Shown here: positions 1-8,495 of the stretch, in pieces
Layout: every line of letters starts with the position of its first letter
Position numbering within the stretch: the stretch's first letter is position 1
Source of the DNA: SAR86 cluster bacterium
Lineage (GTDB): Bacteria > Pseudomonadota > Gammaproteobacteria > Magnimaribacterales > D2472
DNA length: 24,496 bases
Assembly (NCBI GenBank): GCA_016779505.1
Contig: JADHNM010000009.1
Coordinates: forward strand, 1 to 24,496
Direction of reading: 5' to 3'
Position numbers and translations under genes: made by a program
Notes under the pieces: model-generated
Told to the model about the DNA's origin: nothing
Seen by the model: the letters and a program-made list of their open reading frames with translations, nothing else
The model's database searches: none

Positions 1-1020
1 GATTACTTGTTTGAGTTTTGCATCTTTGAAGTGGCCGCTGCTATCTATAAAGAAATTGTGCGCATTCAATGATTCTCTGGATGGTCGAGTTTCAATTCTT
101 TCTAGATTAATTTTTCTTTGATTAAAGGGTTCTAGGATTTTAATTAAAGCTCCAGGTTGATTATCTGTTTGAATTAAAAAGGAGGTTTTATCTTTTTTGG
201 TTTGCTCAATTTCAATATTTCCAATCGCTAAAAATCTTGTGTTATTGCTTGAGAAATCTTCAATATCTTTTTGATAATGCTGTAGCTTATATTTATCAAT
301 AGCCAAAGAGCTAACGATGCATAAAGTTTTTGGGTTGGCTTTAGAAAGCTTGGCAGCTTCTGCCGTGCTGGATGTGGCCTGTCTCTTGGCTTTTGGCAAA
401 TTAGCATCCAGCCATTTACTGCATTGACCTAGAGCTTGGGGGTGTGATGCAACAACTTGAGCATCAGCTAGTTGAAATTTTCTGGCTGAAGCAAGTTGAT
501 GATGAATGGGGAGGTAGGTTTCACCGCAAATCTTAATATCTTCGTCCGCTAATGAATTCAAAGTTGCATTTACCACGCCTTCAGAAGAGTTTTCTACTGG
601 CACCATGCCAAAGTTCACTGAGCCAGTTCTTACTTGATGAAATACATCTTCTATAGTTGCTCTGGGTGATCTGGTTGGTGAAGAGCCAAAATGCTTGATC
701 ACTGCTCCTTCTGAGTGAGTGCCTTCAGGACCAAGATATGCAATCGTTAATTCTTCCTCTAACGATAGACACGAAGAAATAATCTCCTTAAAAATATGCT
801 TTATTTTTTTCTCATGAATTGGGCCATTATTTAGCTTGGAGATTTTTCTTAAGATCTCTGCTTCTCTGCTAGGCTTGTAAAATGAAGCATCTGAGCTGAT
901 TAAACTCTTTAGATCGCCTATTTTTTGAGCCAACGAGCCTCTTTTTTGAATGAGACTAAGGATTTGTTGATCTATTGCATCAATTTTTTGCCTTATAGGT
1001 TTAATTTTATTCTTACTCAC
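1..1020 (-). CDS. pheA: Bifunctional chorismate mutase/prephenate dehydratase (P-protein), 3' end cut by window edge
   Basis: Converts chorismate to prephenate and then to phenylpyruvate, the branch to phenylalanine, in the cytoplasm. I translated it by hand from a GTG at 1020; the frame stays open for 340 codons to the window edge, so about 20-30 C-terminal residues are probably missing. Residues 1-90 look like an AroQ-type chorismate mutase helical bundle (IRQKIDAIDQQIL near the start). Residues 95-275 are the prephenate dehydratase domain, with GPEGTHS at 97-103 and the TRF motif at 261-263. From about 283 an ACT domain follows with a GAL motif and ETRP at 310-313, where the usual phenylalanine-binding motif is ESRP, so feedback control is probably kept. 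The gene begins 4 nt after the serC stop and is surely cotranscribed with it. The GTG start has only a weak GGA-type ribosome site, and no ATG lies nearby in frame. Confidence 0.95.
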   Translation of the reverse strand, partial: MSKNKIKPIRQKIDAIDQQILSLIQKRGSLAQKIGDLKSLISSDASFYKPSREAEILRKISKLNNGPIHEKKIKHIFKEIISSCLSLEEELTIAYLGPEGTHSEGAVIKHFGSSPTRSPRATIEDVFHQVRTGSVNFGMVPVENSSEGVVNATLNSLADEDIKICGETYLPIHHQLASARKFQLADAQVVASHPQALGQCSKWLDANLPKAKRQATSSTAEAAKLSKANPKTLCIVSSLAIDKYKLQHYQKDIEDFSSNNTRFLAIGNIEIEQTKKDKTSFLIQTDNQPGALIKILEPFNQRKINLERIETRPSRESLNAHNFFIDSSGHFKDAKLKQVI

Positions 1021-1024
1021 AACT

Positions 1025-2098
1025 TTATCCGTGCTTAGATTGAAAATCTCCCATGAAATTAATCAATGCGTCTACTGCTTCAATTGGGGTGGCATTATAA
1101 ATACTTGCTCTCATTCCACCAACTGATCTGTGCCCTTTTAAGTTAAGTAAACCCGCATTTTCTGCTTCATGCAAGAATTCAGAGTCTAATTCTGAATTAG
1201 CTAAAAGAAAAGGCACATTCATAATAGATCTATTTTCTTCGGAAACAGGGTTTGAATAAAAATCTGACTGATCGATAAAATCATATAACTTATTTGCCTT
1301 AAGCTTGTTAATTTCTCCCATAGATTCCAAGCCTCCTTGATCCTTGAGCCACGCAAAAACTTTGCCCGATAGATACCATGCAAAAGTGGGGGGGGTATTA
1401 AACATTGAGTCTGCATCAGCATGTTTTGAATACTGAAGCATGCCAGGCAATTCAGTGGTAGCTGTTTTTAGAAAATCATTTTTAATAATACAGATTGTTA
1501 AACCAGCTGGGCCAATATTTTTTTGAGCCCCTGCATAAATCATTGAAAACTTTGATACATCTATTGGCTCACTTAAAATAACTGATGACATATCTGATAT
1601 TAATGGTGCATGAGTGGTTGGAGGATTATGCAATGCATTGCCTTGAATCGTCTCATTAGCAACATAATGAAGATAAGCAGCATTTTCAGAACAACTCCAG
1701 CTTTTCTCGCTGGGAACATTATTAAAATTAGATGACTCTGAGCTAGTAACGATATTGATATCAATAATTTTAGAGGCTTCATTGATGGCTTTTTTTGACC
1801 AGCTTCCAGATAGCACATAATCAGCAACACTATTAGCGCCAAAATTCATAGGAACCATTGAGAATTGAAGAGTTGCGCCTCCTTGAAGAAAAAGAACCTG
1901 ATAATCACTTGGAATTTTTAATAAATCAATGAAATCTTGACGAGCTTTATTGGCTATGTCTATGTACTCAGGAGATCTATGACTCATCTCCATCACAGAC
2001 ATACCTGAATCCTGCCATTCAAGCATTTCAGCCTGAGCGTCCTGCAAAACAGATTGCGGAATAGCAGCAGGACCTGCCGAAAAATTCCATTTCCTCAT
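1025..2098 (-). CDS. serC: Phosphoserine aminotransferase
   Basis: PLP enzyme that makes 3-phosphoserine from 3-phosphohydroxypyruvate and also serves PLP synthesis. The 357-residue length is normal for SerC. The N-terminal NFSAGPA motif, HRSPEY at 40-45, W100 (the residue that stacks on PLP in the family) and the PLP lysine K193 in GAQKNIGPAG are all visible. The C-terminal KGHRSVGGMRASIYNA stretch is also typical. Its ATG overlaps the gyrA stop by one base (TAATG), and the pheA start lies 4 nt downstream, so gyrA, serC and pheA form one tight unit. This order matches the Pseudomonas mixed-function operon that begins serC-pheA downstream of gyrA. Confidence 0.98.
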   Translation of the reverse strand: MRKWNFSAGPAAIPQSVLQDAQAEMLEWQDSGMSVMEMSHRSPEYIDIANKARQDFIDLLKIPSDYQVLFLQGGATLQFSMVPMNFGANSVADYVLSGSWSKKAINEASKIIDINIVTSSESSNFNNVPSEKSWSCSENAAYLHYVANETIQGNALHNPPTTHAPLISDMSSVILSEPIDVSKFSMIYAGAQKNIGPAGLTICIIKNDFLKTATTELPGMLQYSKHADADSMFNTPPTFAWYLSGKVFAWLKDQGGLESMGEINKLKANKLYDFIDQSDFYSNPVSEENRSIMNVPFLLANSELDSEFLHEAENAGLLNLKGHRSVGGMRASIYNATPIEAVDALINFMGDFQSKHG

Positions 2099-4632
2099 TA
2101 TTCTTCTTCTTCTGGAGGAATTCTAACGCCTTCTATTAACTTCTCGCCTTCTTTAGGAGTTATAACTTTAACTCCTTGAGTATTTCTGCCGAGGGTTGGA
2201 ATTTGGCTAATGGCTGTTCTAATTAATGTGCCTTTGTCGCTAATCAACATAATTCCATCATTCTCATCCACTGATACGGCTGAGACCATATTTCCATTTC
2301 TATCACTAGTCTTTAAGGCTATGACTCCCTGTCCGCCTCTATTATATGAAGGGAAGTCTTCTAGCTTGGTTCTTTTACCGAAACCGTTTTCAGATAAACA
2401 TAAAATAGTCTTAGATGGATCGCCGATCATTAAAGAAATAACTTTCATACCATCTTTCAGCGTTATTCCTTTCACCCCTCTTGCAGTTCTTCCCATGGGG
2501 CGAACCTTTGATTCATGAAATCTAATCAATTTTCCAGAATAAGATGAAAGTAAAATATCGTCATCGCCATTGGTAATCACAGTCCCAACCAATTTATCAT
2601 CATCATCTAATCGAATGGCCTTAATTCCAGATTTATATTTTTTATGAAATAAATTTAGGTTTGTTTTTTTAACAACACCATTTCGAGTAGCCATGAAAAT
2701 ATATTTATCTTCTGAGAACTCGTCCACTGGTAAAATTTGTGTAACCGTTTCATCTTCTTCAAGCTTCAGCATATTGACGAGAGGTCTGCCCTTAGAGGTC
2801 CTGCTTGCAACAGGAATTTCATAGACTTTTAGCCAAAAAACTTTACCTTTCGTTGTAAAGCATAAAAGCTGACTATGTGAACTTAAAACATATAAGTTTT
2901 GAATTAAGTCTTCCTCTTTGACTGAAGCTCCGGCCTTTCCCACACCTCCTCTTCTTTGCTCTCTGTATTCATCGAGAGGCTGAGTTTTTGCATAACCACT
3001 TCTTGATAAAGTCAAAACCCTTGTTTCCTCAGGAATTAAATCCTCATTGGAAATATCATGGCGAGTATCATTGATATTGGTTTTTCGTTCATCGCCAAAA
3101 TTTTCTCTGACTTCTATCAATTCATCTTTAATTAATTTTAAAAGCGTTTCCTTATCATCAAGAATTTTTTGAAGCTCCAAAATCACTTCTAAAATTTCAT
3201 TAAATTCTGCTGAAAGATTGTCTTGCTCTAAACCAGTAAGTCTTCCTAGTCTTAATTCCAGGATAGACTTAGCTTGCTCTGGAGATAATTTATAGTTCTT
3301 CCCTTTAATTCCATACTCAGATGAGAGGCCTTTAGGTCGACAAGCATCCTTCCCCGCCTTTTTAAGAATTGCCTCAATAGGGCCTGCTTTCCAAGATTTT
3401 TTGCATAAATCAGTTGCTGCAATTTTAGTATCTTTGGATTTCTTGATAATTTTAATTATCTCGTCAATGTTTGCTATCGCAACCATCAATCCCTCGACAA
3501 TATGTCCTCGTTCTTTGGCTTTTCTTAAATCAAACTTTGTTCTTTTGGTAACAACATCTTTTCTGTGTTTTAAAAATTCTTGAAGTATCTCTTTGATATT
3601 TAAGACGCGAGGCTGGCCATCCACTAGAACGGTAAAATTAATGCCAAAAGATTGCTCCAATTGTGATTGGGCAAATAAGTTATTCTCTAGAACTTCAACA
3701 GATTCTCCGCGCTTGACTTCAATAACAACTCTCAAGCCATCTTTATCTGATTCATCTCTGATTTCACTTATGCCATCAATCTTCTTGTCTTTTACCATTT
3801 CAGCAATTCTTTCAAGCATCCTAGCTTTATTGACCATGTAAGGTATTTCGTTAATTATTAAAGAGCTCTTTCCAGATTTATCTTCTTCTACAGAAGTTTT
3901 AGCACGAACGTGGATGATTCCTCTGCCAGTCTTATAACCCTCATAAATTCCAGTTCTTCCGTCTATGGTTCCACCTGTTGGGAAATCAGGTCCGGTAATA
4001 ATTTGAATAATCTCATCGATAGTAGCTTTTGGGTTATCCAGTAAGAGCAAGCAACCATTTAATACTTCTGTAAGATTGTGCGGAGGTACATTTGTTGCCA
4101 TACCAACAGCGATACCTGAAGAGCCATTTACAAGCAATGTTGGAATTCTTGTTGGCATGACATCAGGAATTTGCTCTGTGCCGTCATAGTTAGGAGAATA
4201 GCTTACTGTTTCTTTCTCAAGATCATTGAGGATCATGTCTGTAATTTTTGCCATCCTCACTTCGGTATAACGCATCGCAGCTGGAGAATCTCCATCTATT
4301 GAACCAAAATTACCCTGTCCCTCAACCAAGGTGTATCTCATAGAAAAATCTTGCGCCATTCTGACCATTGCTTCATACACCGCTGAGTCGCCATGAGGGT
4401 GATATTTACCGATTACATCCCCAACCACTCTTGCTGATTTTTTATATGGTTGTCGATATGTGTTTCTAAGGACGTGTTGAGCAAATAAAATCCTTCTATG
4501 GACAGGTTTTAAGCCGTCTCTAACGTCTGGCAGAGCTCTTCCATGAATGACGCTCATTGCATAGCTTAAGTATGAAGTTTTTAGCTCATCTTCAATGTTT
4601 ATTGGTAGGATTTGTTTTGCAAAATCGGTCAT
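2098..4632 (-). CDS. gyrA: DNA gyrase subunit A
   Basis: Breakage-reunion subunit of DNA gyrase, which introduces negative supercoils together with GyrB (not in this window). The protein has 844 residues. The catalytic tyrosine is Y122 in RYTEVR, the same number as in E. coli. The quinolone-resistance region reads HPHGDSAVYE, giving S83 and E87; an acidic residue at 87 is the normal sensitive state. A GyrA box is present at 559-565 but reads QRRGGVG rather than the usual QRRGGKG. The C-terminal half carries the repeated beta-pinwheel blades and ends in an acidic tail (PPEEEE). The box and the tail argue for GyrA over ParC. An AAGGG ribosome site lies 7 nt before the ATG. The gene sits first in gyrA-serC-pheA. 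Confidence 0.98.
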   Translation of the reverse strand: MTDFAKQILPINIEDELKTSYLSYAMSVIHGRALPDVRDGLKPVHRRILFAQHVLRNTYRQPYKKSARVVGDVIGKYHPHGDSAVYEAMVRMAQDFSMRYTLVEGQGNFGSIDGDSPAAMRYTEVRMAKITDMILNDLEKETVSYSPNYDGTEQIPDVMPTRIPTLLVNGSSGIAVGMATNVPPHNLTEVLNGCLLLLDNPKATIDEIIQIITGPDFPTGGTIDGRTGIYEGYKTGRGIIHVRAKTSVEEDKSGKSSLIINEIPYMVNKARMLERIAEMVKDKKIDGISEIRDESDKDGLRVVIEVKRGESVEVLENNLFAQSQLEQSFGINFTVLVDGQPRVLNIKEILQEFLKHRKDVVTKRTKFDLRKAKERGHIVEGLMVAIANIDEIIKIIKKSKDTKIAATDLCKKSWKAGPIEAILKKAGKDACRPKGLSSEYGIKGKNYKLSPEQAKSILELRLGRLTGLEQDNLSAEFNEILEVILELQKILDDKETLLKLIKDELIEVRENFGDERKTNINDTRHDISNEDLIPEETRVLTLSRSGYAKTQPLDEYREQRRGGVGKAGASVKEEDLIQNLYVLSSHSQLLCFTTKGKVFWLKVYEIPVASRTSKGRPLVNMLKLEEDETVTQILPVDEFSEDKYIFMATRNGVVKKTNLNLFHKKYKSGIKAIRLDDDDKLVGTVITNGDDDILLSSYSGKLIRFHESKVRPMGRTARGVKGITLKDGMKVISLMIGDPSKTILCLSENGFGKRTKLEDFPSYNRGGQGVIALKTSDRNGNMVSAVSVDENDGIMLISDKGTLIRTAISQIPTLGRNTQGVKVITPKEGEKLIEGVRIPPEEEE

Positions 4633-4654
4633 TTTTTAGCCCTTAAAGCGATAT

Positions 4655-4687
4655 TTTATATGTGCAGGAAATTCCCTTAATTAAGGG
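4655..4687 (-). promoter_or_regulatory. Candidate gyrA promoter with 14-bp palindrome
   Basis: The 82-bp gap between pntB and gyrA holds a TATAAA/TATAAAAT-type -10 element (minus strand, plus positions 4660-4655). About 14 nt upstream of it lies a perfect 14-bp palindrome, CCCTTAATTAAGGG, at 4674-4687. No good -35 hexamer is visible at the right spacing; the expected place falls in the palindrome. The palindrome could be an operator, or a weak 3' hairpin for the pnt operon, but no T-run follows it. Low confidence. Confidence 0.3.
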
Positions 4688-4714
4688 TAAATTTTACCAT
4701 ACTTCAGGGGGATT

Positions 4715-6106
4715 TTAGTCTTTAAATTCAGCAACAATTTGGCCAATTGATTCCTTTGCATCGCCAAATAGCATCCTGGTATTTTCTCTAAAAAATAATG
4801 GGTTTTGAACCCCAGCAAAACCAGAAGACATAGATCTCTTTAAAACAAAAACTGTCTTGGCATTGTGGACTTCGATAATCGGCATTCCATATATTGGACT
4901 GCCCTCTTCCTCAGTAGCAGAAGGATTTACAACATCGTTAGCACCTATGACTATTGCAACATCTATGGTGTCCATGGATGGGTTCACATCATCAGGCTCA
5001 GCAAGCAAATCATATGACACGTTTGCTTCTGCTAAAAGAACGTTCATGTGACCTGGCATACGTCCTGCAACAGGATGAATACCATATTTCACCTCTGTTC
5101 CATTCTCTTCTAAAAGCTCTCCCAGTTCCCGGACGACATGCTGAGCTTGAGCAACTGCCATACCATAGCCAGGAACCACCAAGACACTAGATGCATTTTC
5201 AAGGATTAGGTAGGCATCATCAGACGTAATGGGTTTGACTTCACCCTGCTCCTCAGAGGAGCTTGCCTGACTGACTGATGCGTATCCAACAAATAGAATA
5301 TTCGTGATAGTTCTATTCATAGCCTTGGCCATGATAATAGTCAAAATTAATCCACTGGCTCCAACAAGCGATCCAGCTACAATTAGTACATTATTGAGTA
5401 ACAATAAACCTGCAAACGCTGCCGCAATTCCTGAAAGTGAATTAAGCAGAGAGATAACAACAGGCATATCTCCACCACCTATCGGCATCACAAAACCAAT
5501 TCCAGCAACCAAGGTTAAAACTAAAAAAATTGAAAAATAAGATGGTACCTGTGGGATTAACCCAGATAGAGAAGGCTCAGCTACCACATATATTAAAGCA
5601 GGCATGCTGAGATAAAAGAATGATATAAAAATATTTGTAATCATGGAGCCTTTCCCAAGCTTAAGCTTTTCAGAAAGCTTGCCATAAGCTATGAGGGAGC
5701 CAGAAAATGTGATACCTCCAATGTAGATTGTTAGCATTATTAAGACATGCTGAAACACAGAGTTACTAGGCTCATTGAATTGAGACCATGCAATTAAAAA
5801 TGTTGCCAAGCCACCGAAACCGTTAAATAAAGCAACCATCTCTGGAATAGCTGTCATTTTCACTTTGATAGCTATTAAAGAGCCTATTAGGCCACCCAGT
5901 AAAACACCTGCAAGTATTATCTTTAAATCTATATCAAGGCTTAAGCAGGTTATTCCAACAGCAGAAAACATGGCAAGAGCAGATAAATAATTTCCTTTAA
6001 CTGCTGTAGCCTCCTTCCCAAGCATTTTAATTCCAAGAATAAACATCACAGAGGAGATGATGTAAACAATGTTTTGAATGACCTGAATATTAGCTATATT
6101 TTCCAT
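4715..6106 (-). CDS. pntB: NAD(P) transhydrogenase subunit beta
   Basis: Membrane and NADP(H)-binding subunit of the proton-translocating transhydrogenase, which uses the proton gradient to make NADPH from NADH. The 463-residue protein has a run of hydrophobic segments over about 1-275 (domain dII), a short polar linker near 278-295 and the NADP-binding domain dIII at about 297-463. In dIII, PGYGMAVAQAQ (312-322), HPVAGRMPGHMNVLLAEA and IGANDVVNPSA (387-397) are family hallmarks. It is the last gene of the pntA1-pntA2-pntB operon and follows pntA2 with a 3-nt gap. Confidence 0.97.
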   Translation of the reverse strand: MENIANIQVIQNIVYIISSVMFILGIKMLGKEATAVKGNYLSALAMFSAVGITCLSLDIDLKIILAGVLLGGLIGSLIAIKVKMTAIPEMVALFNGFGGLATFLIAWSQFNEPSNSVFQHVLIMLTIYIGGITFSGSLIAYGKLSEKLKLGKGSMITNIFISFFYLSMPALIYVVAEPSLSGLIPQVPSYFSIFLVLTLVAGIGFVMPIGGGDMPVVISLLNSLSGIAAAFAGLLLLNNVLIVAGSLVGASGLILTIIMAKAMNRTITNILFVGYASVSQASSSEEQGEVKPITSDDAYLILENASSVLVVPGYGMAVAQAQHVVRELGELLEENGTEVKYGIHPVAGRMPGHMNVLLAEANVSYDLLAEPDDVNPSMDTIDVAIVIGANDVVNPSATEEEGSPIYGMPIIEVHNAKTVFVLKRSMSSGFAGVQNPLFFRENTRMLFGDAKESIGQIVAEFKD

Positions 6107-6109
6107 AAT

Positions 6110-6382
6110 TTATTTCTTCTTGAACATGCTTAACATTCTGTTAGTTACTAAATAGCCACCAAATACATTTATTGAAGCAAATAAAATTGCGCCAAAGGCT
6201 AATATGTCTTGCATCTGACCAGCGCTTGAAAGCATTAACGCACCCACCAATGCAATTCCAGAGATAGCATTAGCCCCTGACATTAAGGGTGTATGAAGTG
6301 TGCTGGGGACTTTTGAGATAAGTTCTAGACCTAAGAAAATAGATAGCAATAAAACAAAGCCCAATAAAATATACATTTCCAT
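6110..6382 (-). CDS. pntA2: NAD(P) transhydrogenase alpha-2 subunit (membrane part of alpha)
   Basis: A small 90-residue membrane protein with three hydrophobic segments and the conserved stretch VPSTLHTPLMSGANAISGI. It corresponds to the C-terminal membrane part of E. coli PntA, here on a separate gene, as in Rhodospirillum rubrum. Together with PntB it forms the proton channel dII. Its ATG overlaps the pntA1 stop by one base (TAATG), which suggests translational coupling and equal amounts. It ends in a basic KKK tail. Confidence 0.96.
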   Translation of the reverse strand: MEMYILLGFVLLLSIFLGLELISKVPSTLHTPLMSGANAISGIALVGALMLSSAGQMQDILAFGAILFASINVFGGYLVTNRMLSMFKKK

Positions 6383-7503
6383 TATGCAAACCTCTCATTC
6401 ATAATTTTTCCTTCATAAGCTAGCACGCTGCTTTGTATCACTTCATCCTCAAAATCAAAATCGATTTGTGCGGTTTCTTCATTATAAAAATCAGCAACCC
6501 AGTTAATAATATTATTTGAGAGAGCAAAAGAAGCATGACTCGATACTCTAGAAGCTAAATAAGAAACCCCGACTACTTTAACTCCATTAATACTCACAAC
6601 CTCATCAACAATAGATCCTTCCACATTACCACCCGTTTCTACAGCCATATCAAGAATAACGCTTCCGGGTTTCATTTTTTTAATCGTACTTTCGTCAATG
6701 ATTTTAGGGGCAGGCCTCCCAAAAATTTGAGCTGTTGTTATGACTATATCTGATCGTTCGCATACTTGGCTTTGAAGATCTTTTTGCTTTGCTATTTGCT
6801 CAGGAGTAAGCTCTTTAGCATATCCTTGGTCTGTCTGACCGGTATCTCCAAGATCTATTTTTACAAACTTTGCACCCAAAGATTTAACCTGCTCCTCAAC
6901 AACATCTCTAGTATCAAATGCTTCGACCCTAGCACCCAATCTTTTTGCAGTTGCTATAGCTTGCAAACCAGCAACCCCAACACCTATTACAAATACCCTG
7001 GCTGGTTTAAGTGTTCCAGCGGCTGTCATCATCATTGGAAGAGCGGAAGATAGGTGCTGAGCAGCTTCCAAAACTGCTGCATAGCCTGCGAGGTTAGCTT
7101 GAGAACTTAAGACATCCATTTTTTGGGCTCTCGTTATTCTTGGTATAAATTCCATACTAACAACATTAATTTTTGATTGATTTAGCGCTTTTAGCTCATC
7201 AACTGCATGAAAGGGATTCAGCATACCCAAAACTGTAGAGCCTGATTGAATTTTATTTGATTCATCGATAGTCAATGGTGATGGAGTAATTATAAAATTG
7301 GCCTGAGACAAGCATTCATCTCTTGATATAGCGTTTAAACCAAGCTCAATAAAAGTTTGATCTGAGACATTAATTCCGTTTCCTATTCCTGACTCAAATG
7401 AGACAGTTACGCCAGATAATTCTGTAATTTTTTTAACTGTATCTGGATGAATTACTGAGCGATGATCTCTAGAGTCTGGGGATTTTAAGGCAGCTATATG
7501 CAT
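6382..7503 (-). CDS. pntA1: NAD(P) transhydrogenase alpha-1 subunit (NAD-binding domain dI)
   Basis: Soluble NAD(H)-binding subunit of the transhydrogenase, related to alanine dehydrogenase. It has 373 residues. PRITRAQKMDVLSSQANLAGY at about 121-141 is the conserved core, and the Rossmann loop GVGVAG lies at 174-179, followed by an acidic/Arg patch (EAFDTR) for NAD. No membrane segment is present, because this lineage keeps dI apart from the membrane part encoded by pntA2. It is the first gene of the operon and has its own candidate promoter upstream. There is no clear Shine-Dalgarno sequence before the ATG, only an AT-rich leader. Confidence 0.96.
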   Translation of the reverse strand: MHIAALKSPDSRDHRSVIHPDTVKKITELSGVTVSFESGIGNGINVSDQTFIELGLNAISRDECLSQANFIITPSPLTIDESNKIQSGSTVLGMLNPFHAVDELKALNQSKINVVSMEFIPRITRAQKMDVLSSQANLAGYAAVLEAAQHLSSALPMMMTAAGTLKPARVFVIGVGVAGLQAIATAKRLGARVEAFDTRDVVEEQVKSLGAKFVKIDLGDTGQTDQGYAKELTPEQIAKQKDLQSQVCERSDIVITTAQIFGRPAPKIIDESTIKKMKPGSVILDMAVETGGNVEGSIVDEVVSINGVKVVGVSYLASRVSSHASFALSNNIINWVADFYNEETAQIDFDFEDEVIQSSVLAYEGKIMNERFA

Positions 7504-7533
7504 AAAAATACTAATTATTTAAACTTGTAGTCC

Positions 7534-7562
7534 ATTGCAAATTATTTCATGGTTATTGTCAA
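7534..7562 (-). promoter_or_regulatory. Candidate sigma-70 promoter of the pnt operon
   Basis: On the minus strand a perfect -35 TTGACA (7562-7557) is followed after 17 bp by TGCAAT (7539-7534), a 4/6 match to TATAAT. Transcription would begin about 25 nt before the pntA1 ATG. This allows the pnt genes to be expressed apart from the dehydrogenase gene upstream. Confidence 0.5.
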
Positions 7563-7609
7563 TATTTAAAATAAAACCTATCAAAACAATATTTTTGACG
7601 TATTTATAA

Positions 7610-7643
7610 TGTAGCTGAACTACAGCAAGTTAAAAAATTTAAC
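7610..7643 (-). terminator. Weak hairpins after the dehydrogenase gene
   Basis: Just past the 7643 stop, on the minus strand, are two small dyads: a GTTAAA/TTTAAC stem with a 3-nt loop (7629-7643), then a TGTAG/CTACA stem with a 5-nt loop (7610-7624). Neither is GC-rich nor followed by a proper T-run, so termination here is only a possibility. Confidence 0.2.
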
Positions 7644-8407
7644 TATAAGTTCAAGCTGACTCCCCCATCTACTGTAATTAACTGCCCAGTAATTAACTCG
7701 CTCTTTTCAACTAAATTTATGATAACTTCAGCAATTGACTCTGGAGAACATGTCTTACCTAGAGGGGCTGTGTTTTGAATGTGCTTTTTTGTTCCTTCAT
7801 ACATTTCAATACCCATACCCTTTTTTAACCATTCTCCCTCAATAAATCCAGGACACACTGCATTCACCCTAATTGGCCCTAGGTTCCTTGCCATGGATAA
7901 AGTCATTGTATTTAAAGCTCCCTTTGAGGACGCGTAAGCAACTGAACTGCCTATTCCCTTTATTCCAGCAATAGAGGAGATGTTTACAACGCATGGATTT
8001 TCGCTTTTTAATAAATGCTCTTTTGCAGCTTTAACCATTTGAAATGGCCCTACAACATTTACGCCGTAAATATATTGAAAATCTTCAGCAGTAAGGCTAT
8101 CAAGATCGGAATGATCCCAAGCAAATTTAGTTGTCCCAGCATTATTAATAAGAGCATCAATTCTCCCCCATTTTTCTATAGCTTTATTAATGGTTGCTAT
8201 GCACTCGAGATCTTTTGAAACATCAGCTTGCAATGCAACAACTTCTGCATTTTCATTTGTACAATTTTTAGCTACTTGGTCTGCATCCTTCAAAGAAGAG
8301 GAGCATGTGATAACAACATTCCAACCATTTTCAGAGAGCATTCTTGCTGTCGCAGCTCCAACACCTCGGCTTCCCCCGGTAACAATAGCAACTGGATTAT
8401 CTGACAT
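7643..8407 (-). CDS. SDR-family NAD(P)-dependent oxidoreductase, FabG-like
   Basis: Classical short-chain dehydrogenase of 254 residues. The cofactor loop TGGSRGVG lies at 10-17, an adenine-stabilising DV at 62-63, NNAG at 88-91 and the active-site Asn in GVNVVG at 117. The catalytic Ser is near 144-145, with Y158 and K162 in YASSK. The C-terminal end GQLITVDGGVSLNL is typical of FabG-like enzymes. The substrate cannot be read from sequence; it could act on a 3-oxoacyl group or on another carbonyl compound. A good ribosome site (AAGGAAG) precedes the ATG. It lies between pnt and ubiG but is separated from pntA1 by 139 bp, so it is probably its own unit. Confidence 0.9.
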   Translation of the reverse strand: MSDNPVAIVTGGSRGVGAATARMLSENGWNVVITCSSSLKDADQVAKNCTNENAEVVALQADVSKDLECIATINKAIEKWGRIDALINNAGTTKFAWDHSDLDSLTAEDFQYIYGVNVVGPFQMVKAAKEHLLKSENPCVVNISSIAGIKGIGSSVAYASSKGALNTMTLSMARNLGPIRVNAVCPGFIEGEWLKKGMGIEMYEGTKKHIQNTAPLGKTCSPESIAEVIINLVEKSELITGQLITVDGGVSLNL

Positions 8408-8440
8408 AGTGTTAGCTTCCTTATATAAAAAATAATAAAC

Positions 8441-8469
8441 TTACCTATTCTTGCATGCAATGATGTAAT
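8441..8469 (+). promoter_or_regulatory. Candidate extended -10 promoter of ubiG, with TTGCATGCAA palindrome
   Basis: In the divergent 88-bp gap, TTACCT (8441-8446) and TGTAAT (8464-8469) are 17 bp apart. A TG one base upstream of the -10 makes it an extended -10. A perfect 10-bp palindrome, TTGCATGCAA, fills 8451-8460 between the two elements and might be a regulator site. Transcription would begin about 20 nt before the ubiG ATG. Confidence 0.4.
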
Positions 8470-8495
8470 CTGCCACTTTAAAAGAAGTAGTGTTT

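Noticed and set aside
2098..4632. ParC rather than GyrA
   Set aside because: A recognisable GyrA box, a six-blade-like C-terminal repeat region and the acidic tail favour GyrA, as does the serC-pheA context.
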